This document shows, piece after piece, positions 1 through 9,823 of a stretch of DNA of 64,000 nucleotides. The notes below the pieces were generated by a model that saw nothing but the letters and a program-made list of their open reading frames with translations, was not told where the DNA came from and did not search any database. How positions within the stretch are numbered: the stretch's first letter is position 1; each line of letters starts with the position of its first letter. Source of the DNA: Candidatus Gastranaerophilales bacterium (GTDB lineage Bacteria; Cyanobacteriota; Vampirovibrionia; Gastranaerophilales; Gastranaerophilaceae); contig CALUWC010000007.1 in NCBI GenBank assembly GCA_944324395.1, positions 1 to 64,000 on the forward strand, given 5' to 3'. The position numbers and the translations under genes are program-made.

Positions 1-3000
1 TCCGGAGTAACATTATCGTTCGGTCCGTAGTAATCAACCGGCATGTTAGGAACTGTACCTAAGTAATCGATTGTTACATTAGCACCTCTGCCGATAATTG
101 TAAGGTCTTTATCTGCAGTGGTTTCTTTAATATGCAGATTACCTGAAGCTTCAAAGTAAATGCTTCCTTCTTTAGAAATCAAATCACAAACTACGGTGTT
201 AACATAATTATCATCAAGACCTTTCATTGCAATATTTCCGTTAGCAAGAATATCCATTGCGTATCCGTCGGTTGTAGTCTGGTTAAATGTTAATTTATTA
301 TCCATACTTCCGATATTTCCGCTTGAGATAAGTGAAATACCCTTACCTTCAACATTAGCTTTTGAATGATCTGTTGAAGCATTAACCATATTGTATCTTG
401 TATTACCATCTTTTCCGTAATCTACGGTAAGAATTACTCTTCCGTCAGCTTTTACTCTATCAATATTCATATCAGAATCAATTGCGGCATAGTTGATAAC
501 TAAATCATCAGGTTTATTAGCTTTTGTTGTAATTGCTGTAACTTTACCTTTTACATTTCCGTTTATTGATTTTGTAAAATCACGTGTTCCATTTTCTTTT
601 GGTCCGACACCTGTGCAAGCTGCTCCTACACAGCCCCCGCCGACTTCTTCTCCAATTGAGCCGTTAGTAACATTCATATTTAAGTTACCGCCGGCATTTA
701 ATAGAGTTTTTTCAACTCCGTAGTTAAGAATATTACCGTCAACTACTACGATGTCAATATTATTTCCAGCTGCAATATAATTATCGTTTTCTGTATTGTC
801 GCCTATTACTATGTTACTGTTTTTGTTATCGATTTTAACGTTGTTGTCTGCTTTAACCAGACCTTTAACATTAACTCCGCCGTTACCTGTATTATTAATA
901 TTGATGTCTTCTGTTGCATTTACTTTGGCTGTGGAATTGATATTAACAGCTCCGTTTGTATTTGTAATGTTAACGGTGTTTCCAACCGGAACAGGTGCAT
1001 AAGTAGTGCTATTTGATGAAGTTCCGATTGCTGAAACCGTTCCGTTGATTTCTATTCCGCTGCCACTGTTGTTGATGTTAATTGCAGAATTATTTTCTGC
1101 TGTCACAGAACCATTAATTTTTAAAGTTCCGGCTTTATTTGTAATAGTTGTGTCGCCATGGTATCCATTATCATCCGTTACAATATTTCCGCCTACAGAA
1201 TTAGATGTTTTAACACTTCCGTCTATATTCAAGCCGCCTTTGCCTTCATTTGTAATATTAAGTTCTCCGGAATTGTTTACTTTGGCTGTTTGGGTAATAT
1301 TTAAAGTATCGCCTTTGTTTATTATGTTTGTTGTTTTTTGAGTTCCTTCGGTATCTATGGTGCCTGTGATATTTAGGTTACCTGAATTGTTGGTAATATT
1401 AACATCATTAGCAACTCCATAGTCTCCTTGATCTCCAAAAGCTTCACTTGCATTTTGTCCAACTGTACCGTTGATATTAAATTCGGTACCGTTGTTTGTT
1501 AGATTGACTTCGCCTCCGTCACCTATAACTTTTCCGTTAATATCAAAGTTTTGGCTGTTGTTTGTTAAATTGATTTCTGAAGTCAATCCATTAGCCTCTT
1601 CAATACCTCTAACAACTCCGGATTCTTCAATAATAAAATCTTCAGAACCGTTGTTTGTAACGTTAAGAACCCCATCAGTGTTTTTAACAGTTCCGGAAAT
1701 ATTCAATTCTGCACCGTTATTTAATATATCAGCTTCACCTTCATTTGAAAATTCTCCGCCGATACTTAAATTGCCTGCTTCATTTGTGACTTCCGCATTA
1801 CCGTTGTTTGAAACATCACCGTTTATAGTTAAACCTGCACTGCCAGATTCAGCATTAAACATTGTTAAATCGCCGCTCTGATTATCTATGGCTCCGCTTT
1901 GTGCAACATTAAGTCCGCCTGCCCCATAGTTTAAAATAGTTGTATTGCCGTCTGTATTTGTTAAGTGTCCGGAAATGTTTAGTGATGCAACTTTTTCATT
2001 ATCAGTTGGTAATGATGGAATTCCTTCTCCGTTACTGCCGTTTTGAATATAGATATCACCGCCTGAATGGTTGATGTTTCCGGAAATATCGGTTCCTTGA
2101 TAGCCGGAGTTTTGAATATATAAGGTTCCTTCAGTGTTTACATTACCTGAGATTGAAAGCCCTGAATCTGCACTTGTGACAGGTCCGAACGGACTTGTTG
2201 TGCCATCTGTCGGCAGATTGTTAATTTGAGTTACACCTTTATTTATAACTGTACCTGAAATATCAACTCCGGATTCGTTATTGTTAATCATAATGTTTCC
2301 GTCTAAGTTAGCTAAGGTGCCGGAAATATTTGTTCCGTTGTCAGACCACATATTGTTGTAAGTCTCAATATTTCCTTTACCATAGTTTATAACATCACCT
2401 GAAATGTCAATTCCAGCACTTACAGCTCCTGCATTTGAGTTAGAGGTAATTACAATATTCCCTTTGTCACTTGTGAAAGAATTTCCTGTTTTTAGGTTGT
2501 CTGTATTTACAAGCTGGTTAAATAATGCTTCTGCATTATTCATATTGCTTGCAATTTTGTTTTCGTTTACACCGGCAAAGACTCCTGCTCCGTTTGAAAC
2601 AGTAACTTTTCCTCCGGATAATTCAACATTATTTGCTGCAAATACTTTACCGTCAATTTTTATTGGAGCTCCTGCACTGCCTTTTTGTGCTCCTTCTAAA
2701 GTTTCAGCACTCGGATTATTTACTAAATCTTTGTATCTGCCTGTGCTCGGGGTATATACTCCTAATGAACCAACGTTAAGGACTCCTGATGCACCGACAA
2801 CCATGCCGTTAGGGGAAACGAATATGGCTTGTCCGTTATAAAATTGATTGTTTCGAACAGTGTTCAAAACTCCATTGATGTTAACCTGGTTATCAACCAT
2901 ATTAACAAAGGTCTCAATATTTGCATAGTTTAAATTGGCAATATCGCCTTTTGACAAATTGAATTTTTCATAGTGTCTAAAACCGAGATTGCCGCTAAAA

Positions 3001-3149
3001 TTTTCAGGATTGATATTAAAAACACCATTGTTTCCGGTTACTCCGGAAATTTCAGAAGCTACTACGGTTAATGCCGTTGTCTGGTGAATTAAAAATAAAC
3101 CGGTCAGCGATGCTGCCACTATTCTTTTTGCTAATTTCCCCTTACGCAT
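1..3149 (-). CDS. TPS-type filamentous-hemagglutinin-like adhesin, N-terminal part (runs off left edge)
   Basis: The minus strand is open from an ATG at 3149 to base 1 without a stop, giving about 1050 residues. A GAAAGGA ribosome-binding site lies just upstream. The start has a basic Sec signal (MRKGKLAKR, then a hydrophobic run ending HQTTA). It is followed by a filamentous-hemagglutinin/TPS domain with FNINPENFSG, NLNYANIETFVNMVDNQVN, INGVLNT and FVSPNGMVVGASG. The remainder is dozens of degenerate repeats of about 20 residues of the type LNISGxVxNxGxxxIxNN, expected to fold as a right-handed beta-helix. Proteins of this family are exported through an outer-membrane TpsB (Omp85-like) pore and act as surface adhesins. 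No TpsB partner is visible, so it may lie outside the window. The C-terminus and true size are unknown. All plus-strand ORFs in this interval are antisense shadows of the repeats. Confidence 0.85.
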   Translation of the reverse strand, partial: MRKGKLAKRIVAASLTGLFLIHQTTALTVVASEISGVTGNNGVFNINPENFSGNLGFRHYEKFNLSKGDIANLNYANIETFVNMVDNQVNINGVLNTVRNNQFYNGQAIFVSPNGMVVGASGVLNVGSLGVYTPSTGRYKDLVNNPSAETLEGAQKGSAGAPIKIDGKVFAANNVELSGGKVTVSNGAGVFAGVNENKIASNMNNAEALFNQLVNTDNLKTGNSFTSDKGNIVITSNSNAGAVSAGIDISGDVINYGKGNIETYNNMWSDNGTNISGTLANLDGNIMINNNESGVDISGTVINKGVTQINNLPTDGTTSPFGPVTSADSGLSISGNVNTEGTLYIQNSGYQGTDISGNINHSGGDIYIQNGSNGEGIPSLPTDNEKVASLNISGHLTNTDGNTTILNYGAGGLNVAQSGAIDNQSGDLTMFNAESGSAGLTINGDVSNNGNAEVTNEAGNLSIGGEFSNEGEADILNNGAELNISGTVKNTDGVLNVTNNGSEDFIIEESGVVRGIEEANGLTSEINLTNNSQNFDINGKVIGDGGEVNLTNNGTEFNINGTVGQNASEAFGDQGDYGVANDVNITNNSGNLNITGTIDTEGTQKTTNIINKGDTLNITQTAKVNNSGELNITNEGKGGLNIDGSVKTSNSVGGNIVTDDNGYHGDTTITNKAGTLKINGSVTAENNSAININNSGSGIEINGTVSAIGTSSNSTTYAPVPVGNTVNITNTNGAVNINSTAKVNATEDININNTGNGGVNVKGLVKADNNVKIDNKNSNIVIGDNTENDNYIAAGNNIDIVVVDGNILNYGVEKTLLNAGGNLNMNVTNGSIGEEVGGGCVGAACTGVGPKENGTRDFTKSINGNVKGKVTAITTKANKPDDLVINYAAIDSDMNIDRVKADGRVILTVDYGKDGNTRYNMVNASTDHSKANVEGKGISLISSGNIGSMDNKLTFNQTTTDGYAMDILANGNIAMKGLDDNYVNTVVCDLISKEGSIYFEASGNLHIKETTADKDLTIIGRGANVTIDYLGTVPNMPVDYYGPNDNVTP

Positions 3150-3343
3150 TTTTGAATCCTTTCATAACGTTATTAAAATTTATCGATAATTTAGATAGAT
3201 ATTTACTATTTTAGCAGGAGCATATCAGAATGTACGTCTTTATTACGATTTCTTAAGGCATATTTCCCCCATGCCCCTTATTTAAATAATAACGTCTGAA
3301 AATAATTAAAATTGCTAGTAATTTAAGTCTTTATTAAGAATTA

Positions 3344-4798
3344 TTACGTAGATGATTTTATTACTTCTGTTCTAACTATGTAGTAAATAATATAGAATAT
3401 AAACAGTAAGGTTCCCATCTGTACTGCAGCTGGAATTGCAGCTCCTAAAATCTTGAATAGATACCAGATTATCGCACTTGGAATGAATGCAATAATCATT
3501 CTTAACAGCATTTTCTTAGGAAAATATAAATTCAAGTTTGGTAAAACAATTATTAGGCTTAGCAACAGATATAAAAAGTTTGCTGCAAATGTGGCAATCC
3601 CGACTCCAACAAGTCCCATTTTCGGGATTAGGATTATATTCAATGCAACCCCGATAATTCCGGATATCAATTTTATGATAAATTCAATATGCGTTTTATT
3701 TGCAAGATGGTATTGAAGCGTTGTGTAATCTGCCATTGCAAGGAAAAATACTCCGTAAGCAAAATATGGAACAAGTGTACTTGCTTCGTAAAATTTTGCA
3801 TTTGTAAATAAGTGTGTGTATTCCACATTGTATATTGACATTACTGTTATTACCGGAAACGCAACCAATATATAGTATCCAAGAAATCTTGTAATAATTG
3901 GTCTGACATCAATTTTTGCTTCATATAAGTTAATAATTCTAGGTACAGCAGCAACTGTAATCATTGCAAACAGTGTCATTAAGATAGGAAGGGTCAATCC
4001 GTAGCCCACTCCGACAAGTGCGGCTTTTGAAAATCCGCTTATGCTATTCATAATGAATTTATTGCTCTGGGTTATAATCCAGGCACTGAGAGATGTTGCG
4101 GCAATTGGAACCCCGTATTTCATTATAGGCAATATGAATTTCCATTCTATTTTTTGCGGTTTAAAAACCTTTAAAATTTCACTCTGATAGAGCAATAATA
4201 TATCGATTAGAGAGATTGATACTCCCATACCAAGCAATATTGAAGCTGCTCCAAGGTTGAAGAACTTTGCAAAAAATACTGCCAGAAATATTGTGGCAAA
4301 TTGATTCAATATAGTTGTTACTGTGTATGAAATTGATTTTAGTTGTGCTCGCAAAAGCTGAGAAAGTAAAGCTCTGATTGCTACAGGAATAATTAAAACC
4401 AATACGGCTAAGAAGTATTTAAAAGGAACATGGAAAAAACTGTATAAATTATCTTTGAATATAAATGAAATGGCAAACATCAGAGCCATATTCATTGTTA
4501 AAATTGCAACAAGTGTTGTTAAGTATTTTGGAAGATCATCCATCAATTGATGGTGTCTGAAAAATCTTAACCCTGACAGACCCACCCAATCAGAAAATAT
4601 TATGCAAAGGAATGAAAGCATTGCAATAGAAATTGTGTATAGCCCGTATTGTTCTGTTGTAAATAAACTTGTATAAATCGGGACAGTTATTACATTACCA
4701 AGCATTCCGCATAATTTAGACGGAGCGTATTTTAATATGTCTGTAAATATTCCTTTAACTTCTTTTTCTTCTAATTCTTTATTTTCAATATATTCCAT
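3344..4798 (-). CDS. Polysaccharide/oligosaccharide flippase (Wzx/MATE-like)
   Basis: This 484-residue, very hydrophobic protein has about 12-14 predicted membrane helices and is typical of the MOP-superfamily oligosaccharide flippases (RfbX/Wzx) that move lipid-linked sugars across the inner membrane. The N-terminus (about residues 1-28) is short, charged and cytosolic. The first helix region reads GMLGNVITVPIYTSLFT, a common opening in this family. An AAGGA Shine-Dalgarno sits 6-7 nt before the ATG. The gene lies 13 bp downstream of rimO on the same strand, so the two are probably co-transcribed, although the functions are unrelated. The substrate cannot be deduced, but a WecG-type transferase at 35.4 kb and a GT2 enzyme at 22.2 kb suggest an exopolysaccharide or O-antigen-like pathway. 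A lipid II-type flippase is a less likely alternative. Confidence 0.8.
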   Translation of the reverse strand: MEYIENKELEEKEVKGIFTDILKYAPSKLCGMLGNVITVPIYTSLFTTEQYGLYTISIAMLSFLCIIFSDWVGLSGLRFFRHHQLMDDLPKYLTTLVAILTMNMALMFAISFIFKDNLYSFFHVPFKYFLAVLVLIIPVAIRALLSQLLRAQLKSISYTVTTILNQFATIFLAVFFAKFFNLGAASILLGMGVSISLIDILLLYQSEILKVFKPQKIEWKFILPIMKYGVPIAATSLSAWIITQSNKFIMNSISGFSKAALVGVGYGLTLPILMTLFAMITVAAVPRIINLYEAKIDVRPIITRFLGYYILVAFPVITVMSIYNVEYTHLFTNAKFYEASTLVPYFAYGVFFLAMADYTTLQYHLANKTHIEFIIKLISGIIGVALNIILIPKMGLVGVGIATFAANFLYLLLSLIIVLPNLNLYFPKKMLLRMIIAFIPSAIIWYLFKILGAAIPAAVQMGTLLFIFYIIYYIVRTEVIKSST

Positions 4799-4811
4799 AT
4801 ACTATCCTTAC

Positions 4812-6119
4812 TTATTCAATAATTTCGCCAAATAAATCATATTCATCTGCACTTGTGATTTTAACTGTTTCAATATCTCCCGGAATGACTTCATTCGTCG
4901 AAGATGCATATACTACTCCGTCAATTTCCGGTGCATCATGTTCAGATCTTAAAATTACAACTCCTTCATCTGTATATCCCTCAACGATACATTTAAGTAT
5001 TGTATTGATATATTTTTGGTTATTTTCAAATGAAATTTTTTGTTGTATTTCCATTAGTTTTTTTCTTCGTTCTTTTTTTACTTTTGCCGGAATCTGCCCT
5101 TTTAGTGTATCAGAGTAAGTGCTTTTTTCTCTGGAGTATTCAAAAGCTCCCATTCTATCAAATTTAACTTCCTTAACAAAATTATACAAATGTTCGAATT
5201 CTTCTTCTGTTTCTCCCGGGTAGCCAACAATTAGAGATGTTCGGACAGAAACTCCTGGTATTTTTTTTCTGATTTTTGCGACAAGCTTTTTATAATCCAT
5301 AACAGGGCGTTTCATAGCTTCAAGCACTCTGGGGTGCGAATGCTGTAAAGGTATATCAACATATTTTACGACTTTATCAAGGTTTGCAATTGCTTCAATC
5401 AGCCTGTCTGTCATTTGCGTTGGATAAGCATACATTATTCTAATCCAAGACAGATTTTCAATTTTATTTAATTCTTCCAATAATTCAGGTAACGATTGTC
5501 TGCCGTATAAATCAATGCCGTAAGACGAAGTATCTTGAGCTATGAGTATAATTTCAGTTACACCTTTATTTACGAGTTCATTTGCTTCTTTCAGAATATT
5601 TTCAATAGGTCTTGATACATATTTGCCTCTTAGTTTTGGAATAATACAGTATCCGCATTGATAATTACAGCCTTCTCCGATTTTTAAATAAGAACTCGCT
5701 CCGATAGTTATCTGCTGTCTGGTTATATCTTCCGGATAAATATATTTAGGCTGCTTTTCTATTATACTTTCATATTCTTTCCCTGCAGAAATCTTTCTGA
5801 TTATTTTTACAATATCATAAAGATTAGAGGTTCCTATCATTCCTGAAATTTCGGGCATAGCATTTTTTAAATCTTCCTGATGCTTTTGAGATAAGCAGCC
5901 TGCGACAATAACCTTTTTCCCTTTATTAACCATTTCAAGAATGCTTTGAACAGATTCTTTTTCCGCATCATGTATAAACGAACAGGTATTGATGATAACA
6001 ATATCTGCTTCATTTTCATCAAGAGTTATTTCGTAGCCGTTTTTATCTAGTATTCCCAGAATAAGTTCTGAATCAACAAGATTTTTTGCACAGCCATGAT
6101 TTATTAGTGATATTTTCAT
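4812..6119 (-). CDS. rimO: Ribosomal protein S12 methylthiotransferase RimO
   Basis: This radical-SAM methylthiotransferase adds a beta-methylthio group to a conserved aspartate of ribosomal protein S12. At 435 residues it is family-typical. The N-terminal UPF0004 domain holds three cluster cysteines (C10 in GCAKNLVDSE, C46 in NTCSF, C75 in AGCLSQ). The radical-SAM motif CNYQCGYC gives C151, C155 and C158. A C-terminal TRAM-like domain covers about residues 370-435. The GCAKNLVDSE signature fits RimO better than the tRNA enzyme MiaB, which is the main alternative. A purine-rich AAAGGGA ribosome-binding site precedes the ATG. The flippase gene follows after 13 bp. The divergent neighbour at 6208 is another translation-apparatus modification gene. 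Confidence 0.93.
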   Translation of the reverse strand: MKISLINHGCAKNLVDSELILGILDKNGYEITLDENEADIVIINTCSFIHDAEKESVQSILEMVNKGKKVIVAGCLSQKHQEDLKNAMPEISGMIGTSNLYDIVKIIRKISAGKEYESIIEKQPKYIYPEDITRQQITIGASSYLKIGEGCNYQCGYCIIPKLRGKYVSRPIENILKEANELVNKGVTEIILIAQDTSSYGIDLYGRQSLPELLEELNKIENLSWIRIMYAYPTQMTDRLIEAIANLDKVVKYVDIPLQHSHPRVLEAMKRPVMDYKKLVAKIRKKIPGVSVRTSLIVGYPGETEEEFEHLYNFVKEVKFDRMGAFEYSREKSTYSDTLKGQIPAKVKKERRKKLMEIQQKISFENNQKYINTILKCIVEGYTDEGVVILRSEHDAPEIDGVVYASSTNEVIPGDIETVKITSADEYDLFGEIIE

Positions 6120-6190
6120 ACATTCCCTTTTCTTAATTTTATCATTAATTGTAAAAAATATTTGAAATATTACGATATATTGATGATTTT

Positions 6191-6199
6191 TGTTATAAA
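6191..6199 (+). promoter_or_regulatory. Extended -10 promoter, near-leaderless start of U32 gene
   Basis: TGT TATAAA (extended -10) is followed by 8 nt and then the ATG at 6208. No Shine-Dalgarno is present. No convincing -35 box is visible, which fits an extended -10 promoter. Transcription would start one or two bases before the ATG. Confidence 0.45.
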
Positions 6200-6207
6200 A
6201 TCAGTGT

Positions 6208-7980
6208 ATGAATTGTATTGAATTATTAGCTCCGGCAAAAAATTTAGAAACTGGTATAGCCGCAATAAATAGTGGTGCAGATGCTATTTATATCGGAGCG
6301 TCTGATTTCGGTGCACGTAAAAATGCTCAAAATACCATTGATGATATAGAAAATCTTGTTAATTATGCTCATTTATTTAATGTTAAAATCCACGTTGCAA
6401 TTAATACAATTCTTAATGATTCAGAGCTTAAAAAAGCCGTTGAATTAATAAATCAATTATATAAAATTGGTGTAGATGCTATTATCGTGCAGGATATGGG
6501 AATTGTTCAATCTTCAATTGAATCTAAAATTCCGCCTATACAAATTCATGCAAGTACTCAATGTAATAACAGAACTTTAGAAAAAGTAAAATTTTTTGAC
6601 GACTTGGGTTTGTCAAGAGTAATACTTGCCAGGGAACTCTCTTTAGATAAAATCAGGGAAATTTGTACAGAAACCTCATGTGAAATTGAAACATTTATAC
6701 ATGGTGCTTTATGTGTTTCATATAGCGGACAGTGCTATTTTTCTTTGGCAAATGGCGGCCGCTCTGCAAACAGAGGAGAGTGTGCACAACCTTGCAGAAA
6801 AAAATATTCTCTTGTGGACGAAAATGGAAAAGTTATATTGAAGGATAAATATTTATTGTCTTTAAAGGATTTTAATGCTTCGCAGTATATCCGGAATTTA
6901 ATCGATTGTGGTGTTAAATCATTTAAGATAGAAGGCCGTTTGAAAGATATTAGTTATGTGAAAAATGTTGTTGCTTATTATAATAATTTGCTCAATTCTC
7001 TTTCTGTGCCAAGATCATCTTCAGGTAAAGTATTTCTTGACTTTGAACCTGATGTCAATAAAACTTTCAACCGCAGTTATACGTCATATTTCCTAAAAGG
7101 GCGAGAGCAGTGTTTTAATTTTTTGTCTCCAAAATCAAGAGGCGAGAAGTTAGGTAAGATAAAGCGAGTATTTAATAATTGTTTTGAAATTGATGCTGAA
7201 TGTTCTCCGCAAGATGGTCTGTGCTATATAAAAAATGGTGAAATGAGGGGCTTCCTTGTTAATAAAGTTGAGGGGAACAAAGTTTTCCCTAATAAGATGG
7301 AGGGAATCTCTACAGGGCTTTTATTGTATCGCAGTTTTAATGCTAATTTCGAGAAACAGTTAACTTCATCAAAGACTGTTCGTAAATTAGGTGTTAAATT
7401 TCTTGTTGAAAAAGGTTTTGTTTCTGCAATTGATGAGGATTGTAATATCGCAAAATTGCCATTGCCAGCGGGTGATGTTCCTAATAATATAAATAAATTA
7501 AAAGATAATTACATTATGCAGTTCAATAAAACCGGAAATAGTAATTATTATACAATTGATGTTGATATTAGAGATAATAATTTAAAATTTGTTCCGGTAT
7601 CAAGGATAAATGAATTGCGTAGAGATTTGTTAAATTTATTAAGTAAAGAAAGATTAAGCAAATATAAACAATTATCTCAAAAACCTATTTGTTATGCTAC
7701 TTTTCCGGAAGCTAAAATTGATTATAGAGGAAACGTATTTAATGAGAAATCAGAATTATTTTATAAAAATTGCGGTTGTAAAGTTATAGAGTCTGCACCT
7801 GAATCTAAAAAACATTTGCCACAAGGCATTGAGCTAATGCGAACAAAACATTGCTTAAAATATGCTTCCGGATTATGTCAAAAATCTTCTAAAAAGCTAT
7901 ATTTAATTGATGATAACGGTAAAAAGTATCCGTTAAAATTTGATTGTAAAAATTGCGAAATGGTTATATTAAACCCGTAG
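6208..7980 (+). CDS. U32 family protein, RlhA-like (23S rRNA hydroxycytidine synthesis type)
   Basis: This 590-residue member of the 'peptidase U32' family is named for collagenase-like proteins, but several characterised members are RNA hydroxylation enzymes. The TIM-barrel-like N-terminal half starts with ELLAPAKNLETG and contains FIHGALCVSYSGQC and NRGECAQPCR. The four cysteines (C169, C176, C192, C196) match the cluster seen in RlhA/TrhP-type enzymes. A DUF3656-like segment follows at about residues 310-500. Length and domain order are closer to RlhA (23S rRNA C2501 hydroxylation) than to the shorter TrhP (tRNA U34). It reads from its own promoter with no Shine-Dalgarno. The exact RNA target is inferred, not shown. 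Confidence 0.75.
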   Translation: MNCIELLAPAKNLETGIAAINSGADAIYIGASDFGARKNAQNTIDDIENLVNYAHLFNVKIHVAINTILNDSELKKAVELINQLYKIGVDAIIVQDMGIVQSSIESKIPPIQIHASTQCNNRTLEKVKFFDDLGLSRVILARELSLDKIREICTETSCEIETFIHGALCVSYSGQCYFSLANGGRSANRGECAQPCRKKYSLVDENGKVILKDKYLLSLKDFNASQYIRNLIDCGVKSFKIEGRLKDISYVKNVVAYYNNLLNSLSVPRSSSGKVFLDFEPDVNKTFNRSYTSYFLKGREQCFNFLSPKSRGEKLGKIKRVFNNCFEIDAECSPQDGLCYIKNGEMRGFLVNKVEGNKVFPNKMEGISTGLLLYRSFNANFEKQLTSSKTVRKLGVKFLVEKGFVSAIDEDCNIAKLPLPAGDVPNNINKLKDNYIMQFNKTGNSNYYTIDVDIRDNNLKFVPVSRINELRRDLLNLLSKERLSKYKQLSQKPICYATFPEAKIDYRGNVFNEKSELFYKNCGCKVIESAPESKKHLPQGIELMRTKHCLKYASGLCQKSSKKLYLIDDNGKKYPLKFDCKNCEMVILNP

Positions 7981-8005
7981 TTTAATATATTCTATATAAT
8001 AAATA

Positions 8006-8557
8006 TTATTTTATTAAAGCTTGAACTTCTTTGAAATTTTGATCACGTGAAGTTTTTAGCCATTCAAACAGTGCAATTTCTACACATGTGATTTTAGCTC
8101 CATATTGTTTTAAAAGTTCTATACCAGCTTTGTATTCATCTTTTTTTCTGCTGGCACAGGTATCTTTTGCTATATAAACTTCAAATCCTTCTTTTATCAA
8201 ATCGGAGGCCGTTTGTAAAACGCAAATATGAGTTTCTATCCCGCCGATTAAAATTTGGTTTCTGCCTTCATTTTTAAGTTCTCTTATTTTTTGAGCGAAT
8301 TCAGGTTCCATCATTGCTGAAAATGCAGACTTTTCAGTAATAAAAGCATTAGGAGATATTGCAACTTTTAGCATTGGAACGGTATTTCCCAAACCTTTCG
8401 GGTATTGTTCTGTTATGACTGTAGGTATGGATAAAATATTAGCAGCCTTTGCTAATTTTGTCATATTCTCAGCGGCTTCCGTTCCATATTTTGAGGCAAG
8501 CACAAGCCTGTCTTGTATATCAATTATTACTAAAACGCTGTTTTCTATATTTAACAT
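8006..8557 (-). CDS. Isochorismatase-family cysteine hydrolase
   Basis: This 183-residue alpha/beta hydrolase has the isochorismatase fold. The catalytic triad is visible as an Asp in VIIDIQDR (D13), a Lys in ITEKSAF, and the nucleophilic Cys in ETHICVLQTA. The cis-peptide glycine region GGIE precedes the Cys. Size and motifs resemble YcaC-like hydrolases of unknown substrate rather than true isochorismatases, which carry longer N-termini or an ArCP domain. Nicotinamidase activity is possible but is not supported by any specific metal-binding motif. It is the last gene of the ftsEX operon, 2 bp after the preceding gene, with a GGAAGGGAA ribosome-binding site. No link to division can be inferred. 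Confidence 0.8.
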   Translation of the reverse strand: MLNIENSVLVIIDIQDRLVLASKYGTEAAENMTKLAKAANILSIPTVITEQYPKGLGNTVPMLKVAISPNAFITEKSAFSAMMEPEFAQKIRELKNEGRNQILIGGIETHICVLQTASDLIKEGFEVYIAKDTCASRKKDEYKAGIELLKQYGAKITCVEIALFEWLKTSRDQNFKEVQALIK

Positions 8558-8559
8558 AA

Positions 8560-9816
8560 TTATTTCCCTTCCTTAAATGCATATTGTTTATATTCATCTT
8601 TTAGTTGTTTTAATAAATTATTTAGATATTTTTCAGTCATTTTACTCAATGGAATTTCTATTTTTGTATTTTCAGCACTATCAAGTCCGCTGTGGTTAAT
8701 TTCAATACTAAATTTTGCATATCCGTTATATCTTATTGTTAATTCGCTGTGTAAATTTGTATTTTTCAAGCAGAAAACACTTTCAACATTATTTGCATAC
8801 TGGCTTACCTGGGTATTAGTAAGTTTGGTTTCACATTCTTTTTGATATCTGTAGAACATCGGGGTAATAATACTATTCATTTTGTTTGTAAATGCCATTT
8901 TAAATAGTTTAAAATTTTTATTGGCTTTTTTTACTTTTTCATCGTCATCAAGCCAGCTGTTTTGCACATCAATATTATCTTCAAGGCAGACCGTTGTCAG
9001 GTCATTCTGAATTGCTGAAGTGAGTCCGTCCTGAGAATTTTTATCGAGAGTTTCAAAAGATTGAATGCCTATTTTTGAAAGACCGGCTCTAAGTTGAAAT
9101 TCTTCTCCCATTTTATTTTGAATTTTTTGAATTAGTAATTTAGCACCTGTCAGGTCAATATTGGGCAGTATCAGATAAAATTTTCCGCCTCTGGCTATTG
9201 CGATAATATCATCTTGTCTTATACTGTTTTTTATAGCCAGAGCAAGTCTATTGGTTGAAACTTTTGTTTTATTTGTTTCGTCTAATGTAAGAATTGCAAA
9301 AATTCCATTTTGAATTCGCAAATTATCAGACAAATCAATAAATATTTCTTTTAAATATTTGTAGTTGTATAAATTTGTTTTAAGGTCAAGAACTCCAAGC
9401 TGGTATAAAAATTTTTCATTTCTGGAGATATTTTCTTTAAGTAATCGAAGTTTAAAACAATTTATAGTTTTAATCAGCATTTCATAGGCATCAGAATCTG
9501 TTAAAAAATAATCATAAATTCCATTATCGTAGGCATTTAAAATAAACTCAGGGTTTGTATCGTTTAGCAAAAGAATTATTTCAGCATCAGGTTTCATTTC
9601 TTTAATATGCCGGATCATTTTAATAGTTGAATTCTTATCTTCAGATTCATGCAGAATTACAACGTAATATAGAGATTTTTCCAGTACTTTTTTTGCATTT
9701 TTTGTATTACAAACAGATATGCAATCATTACTTCTCAGCAAAACAAGTTTTTCTAAGATAGTTTTTGCAATTTCATTATAATCTGTAATAAGTAATATAT
9801 TGTTACTGTCAATCAT
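8560..9816 (-). CDS. Degenerate receiver + degenerate GGDEF protein in ftsEX operon
   Basis: This 418-residue protein is a probable catalytically inactive signalling scaffold. Residues 1-120 have a receiver fold (NILLITDYNEIA... YVVILHES... EIILLLND... NGIYDYFL). The phospho-accepting Asp position is His in VVILHES, and the conserved Lys near the end is replaced by Thr (LTDSD), so phosphorylation is unlikely. Residues about 135-290 resemble a diguanylate cyclase domain (DLKTNLYNYKYL, R-QDDIIAIARGGKFYLILPN), but the signature reads GGKFY in place of GGDEF or GGEEF and the Mg-binding helix is shortened. The last 130 residues are unassigned. It lies 7 bp downstream of ftsX, so a role linked to FtsEX or division is plausible but unproven. 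Confidence 0.7.
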   Translation of the reverse strand: MIDSNNILLITDYNEIAKTILEKLVLLRSNDCISVCNTKNAKKVLEKSLYYVVILHESEDKNSTIKMIRHIKEMKPDAEIILLLNDTNPEFILNAYDNGIYDYFLTDSDAYEMLIKTINCFKLRLLKENISRNEKFLYQLGVLDLKTNLYNYKYLKEIFIDLSDNLRIQNGIFAILTLDETNKTKVSTNRLALAIKNSIRQDDIIAIARGGKFYLILPNIDLTGAKLLIQKIQNKMGEEFQLRAGLSKIGIQSFETLDKNSQDGLTSAIQNDLTTVCLEDNIDVQNSWLDDDEKVKKANKNFKLFKMAFTNKMNSIITPMFYRYQKECETKLTNTQVSQYANNVESVFCLKNTNLHSELTIRYNGYAKFSIEINHSGLDSAENTKIEIPLSKMTEKYLNNLLKQLKDEYKQYAFKEGK

Positions 9817-9823
9817 CTAATAA

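Noticed and set aside
493..2841. Several plus-strand ORFs of 60-145 residues
   Set aside because: They are antisense to the adhesin repeats, are rich in Pro/Phe/Leu with no ribosome-binding sites, and the minus-strand frame is continuous and recognisable.
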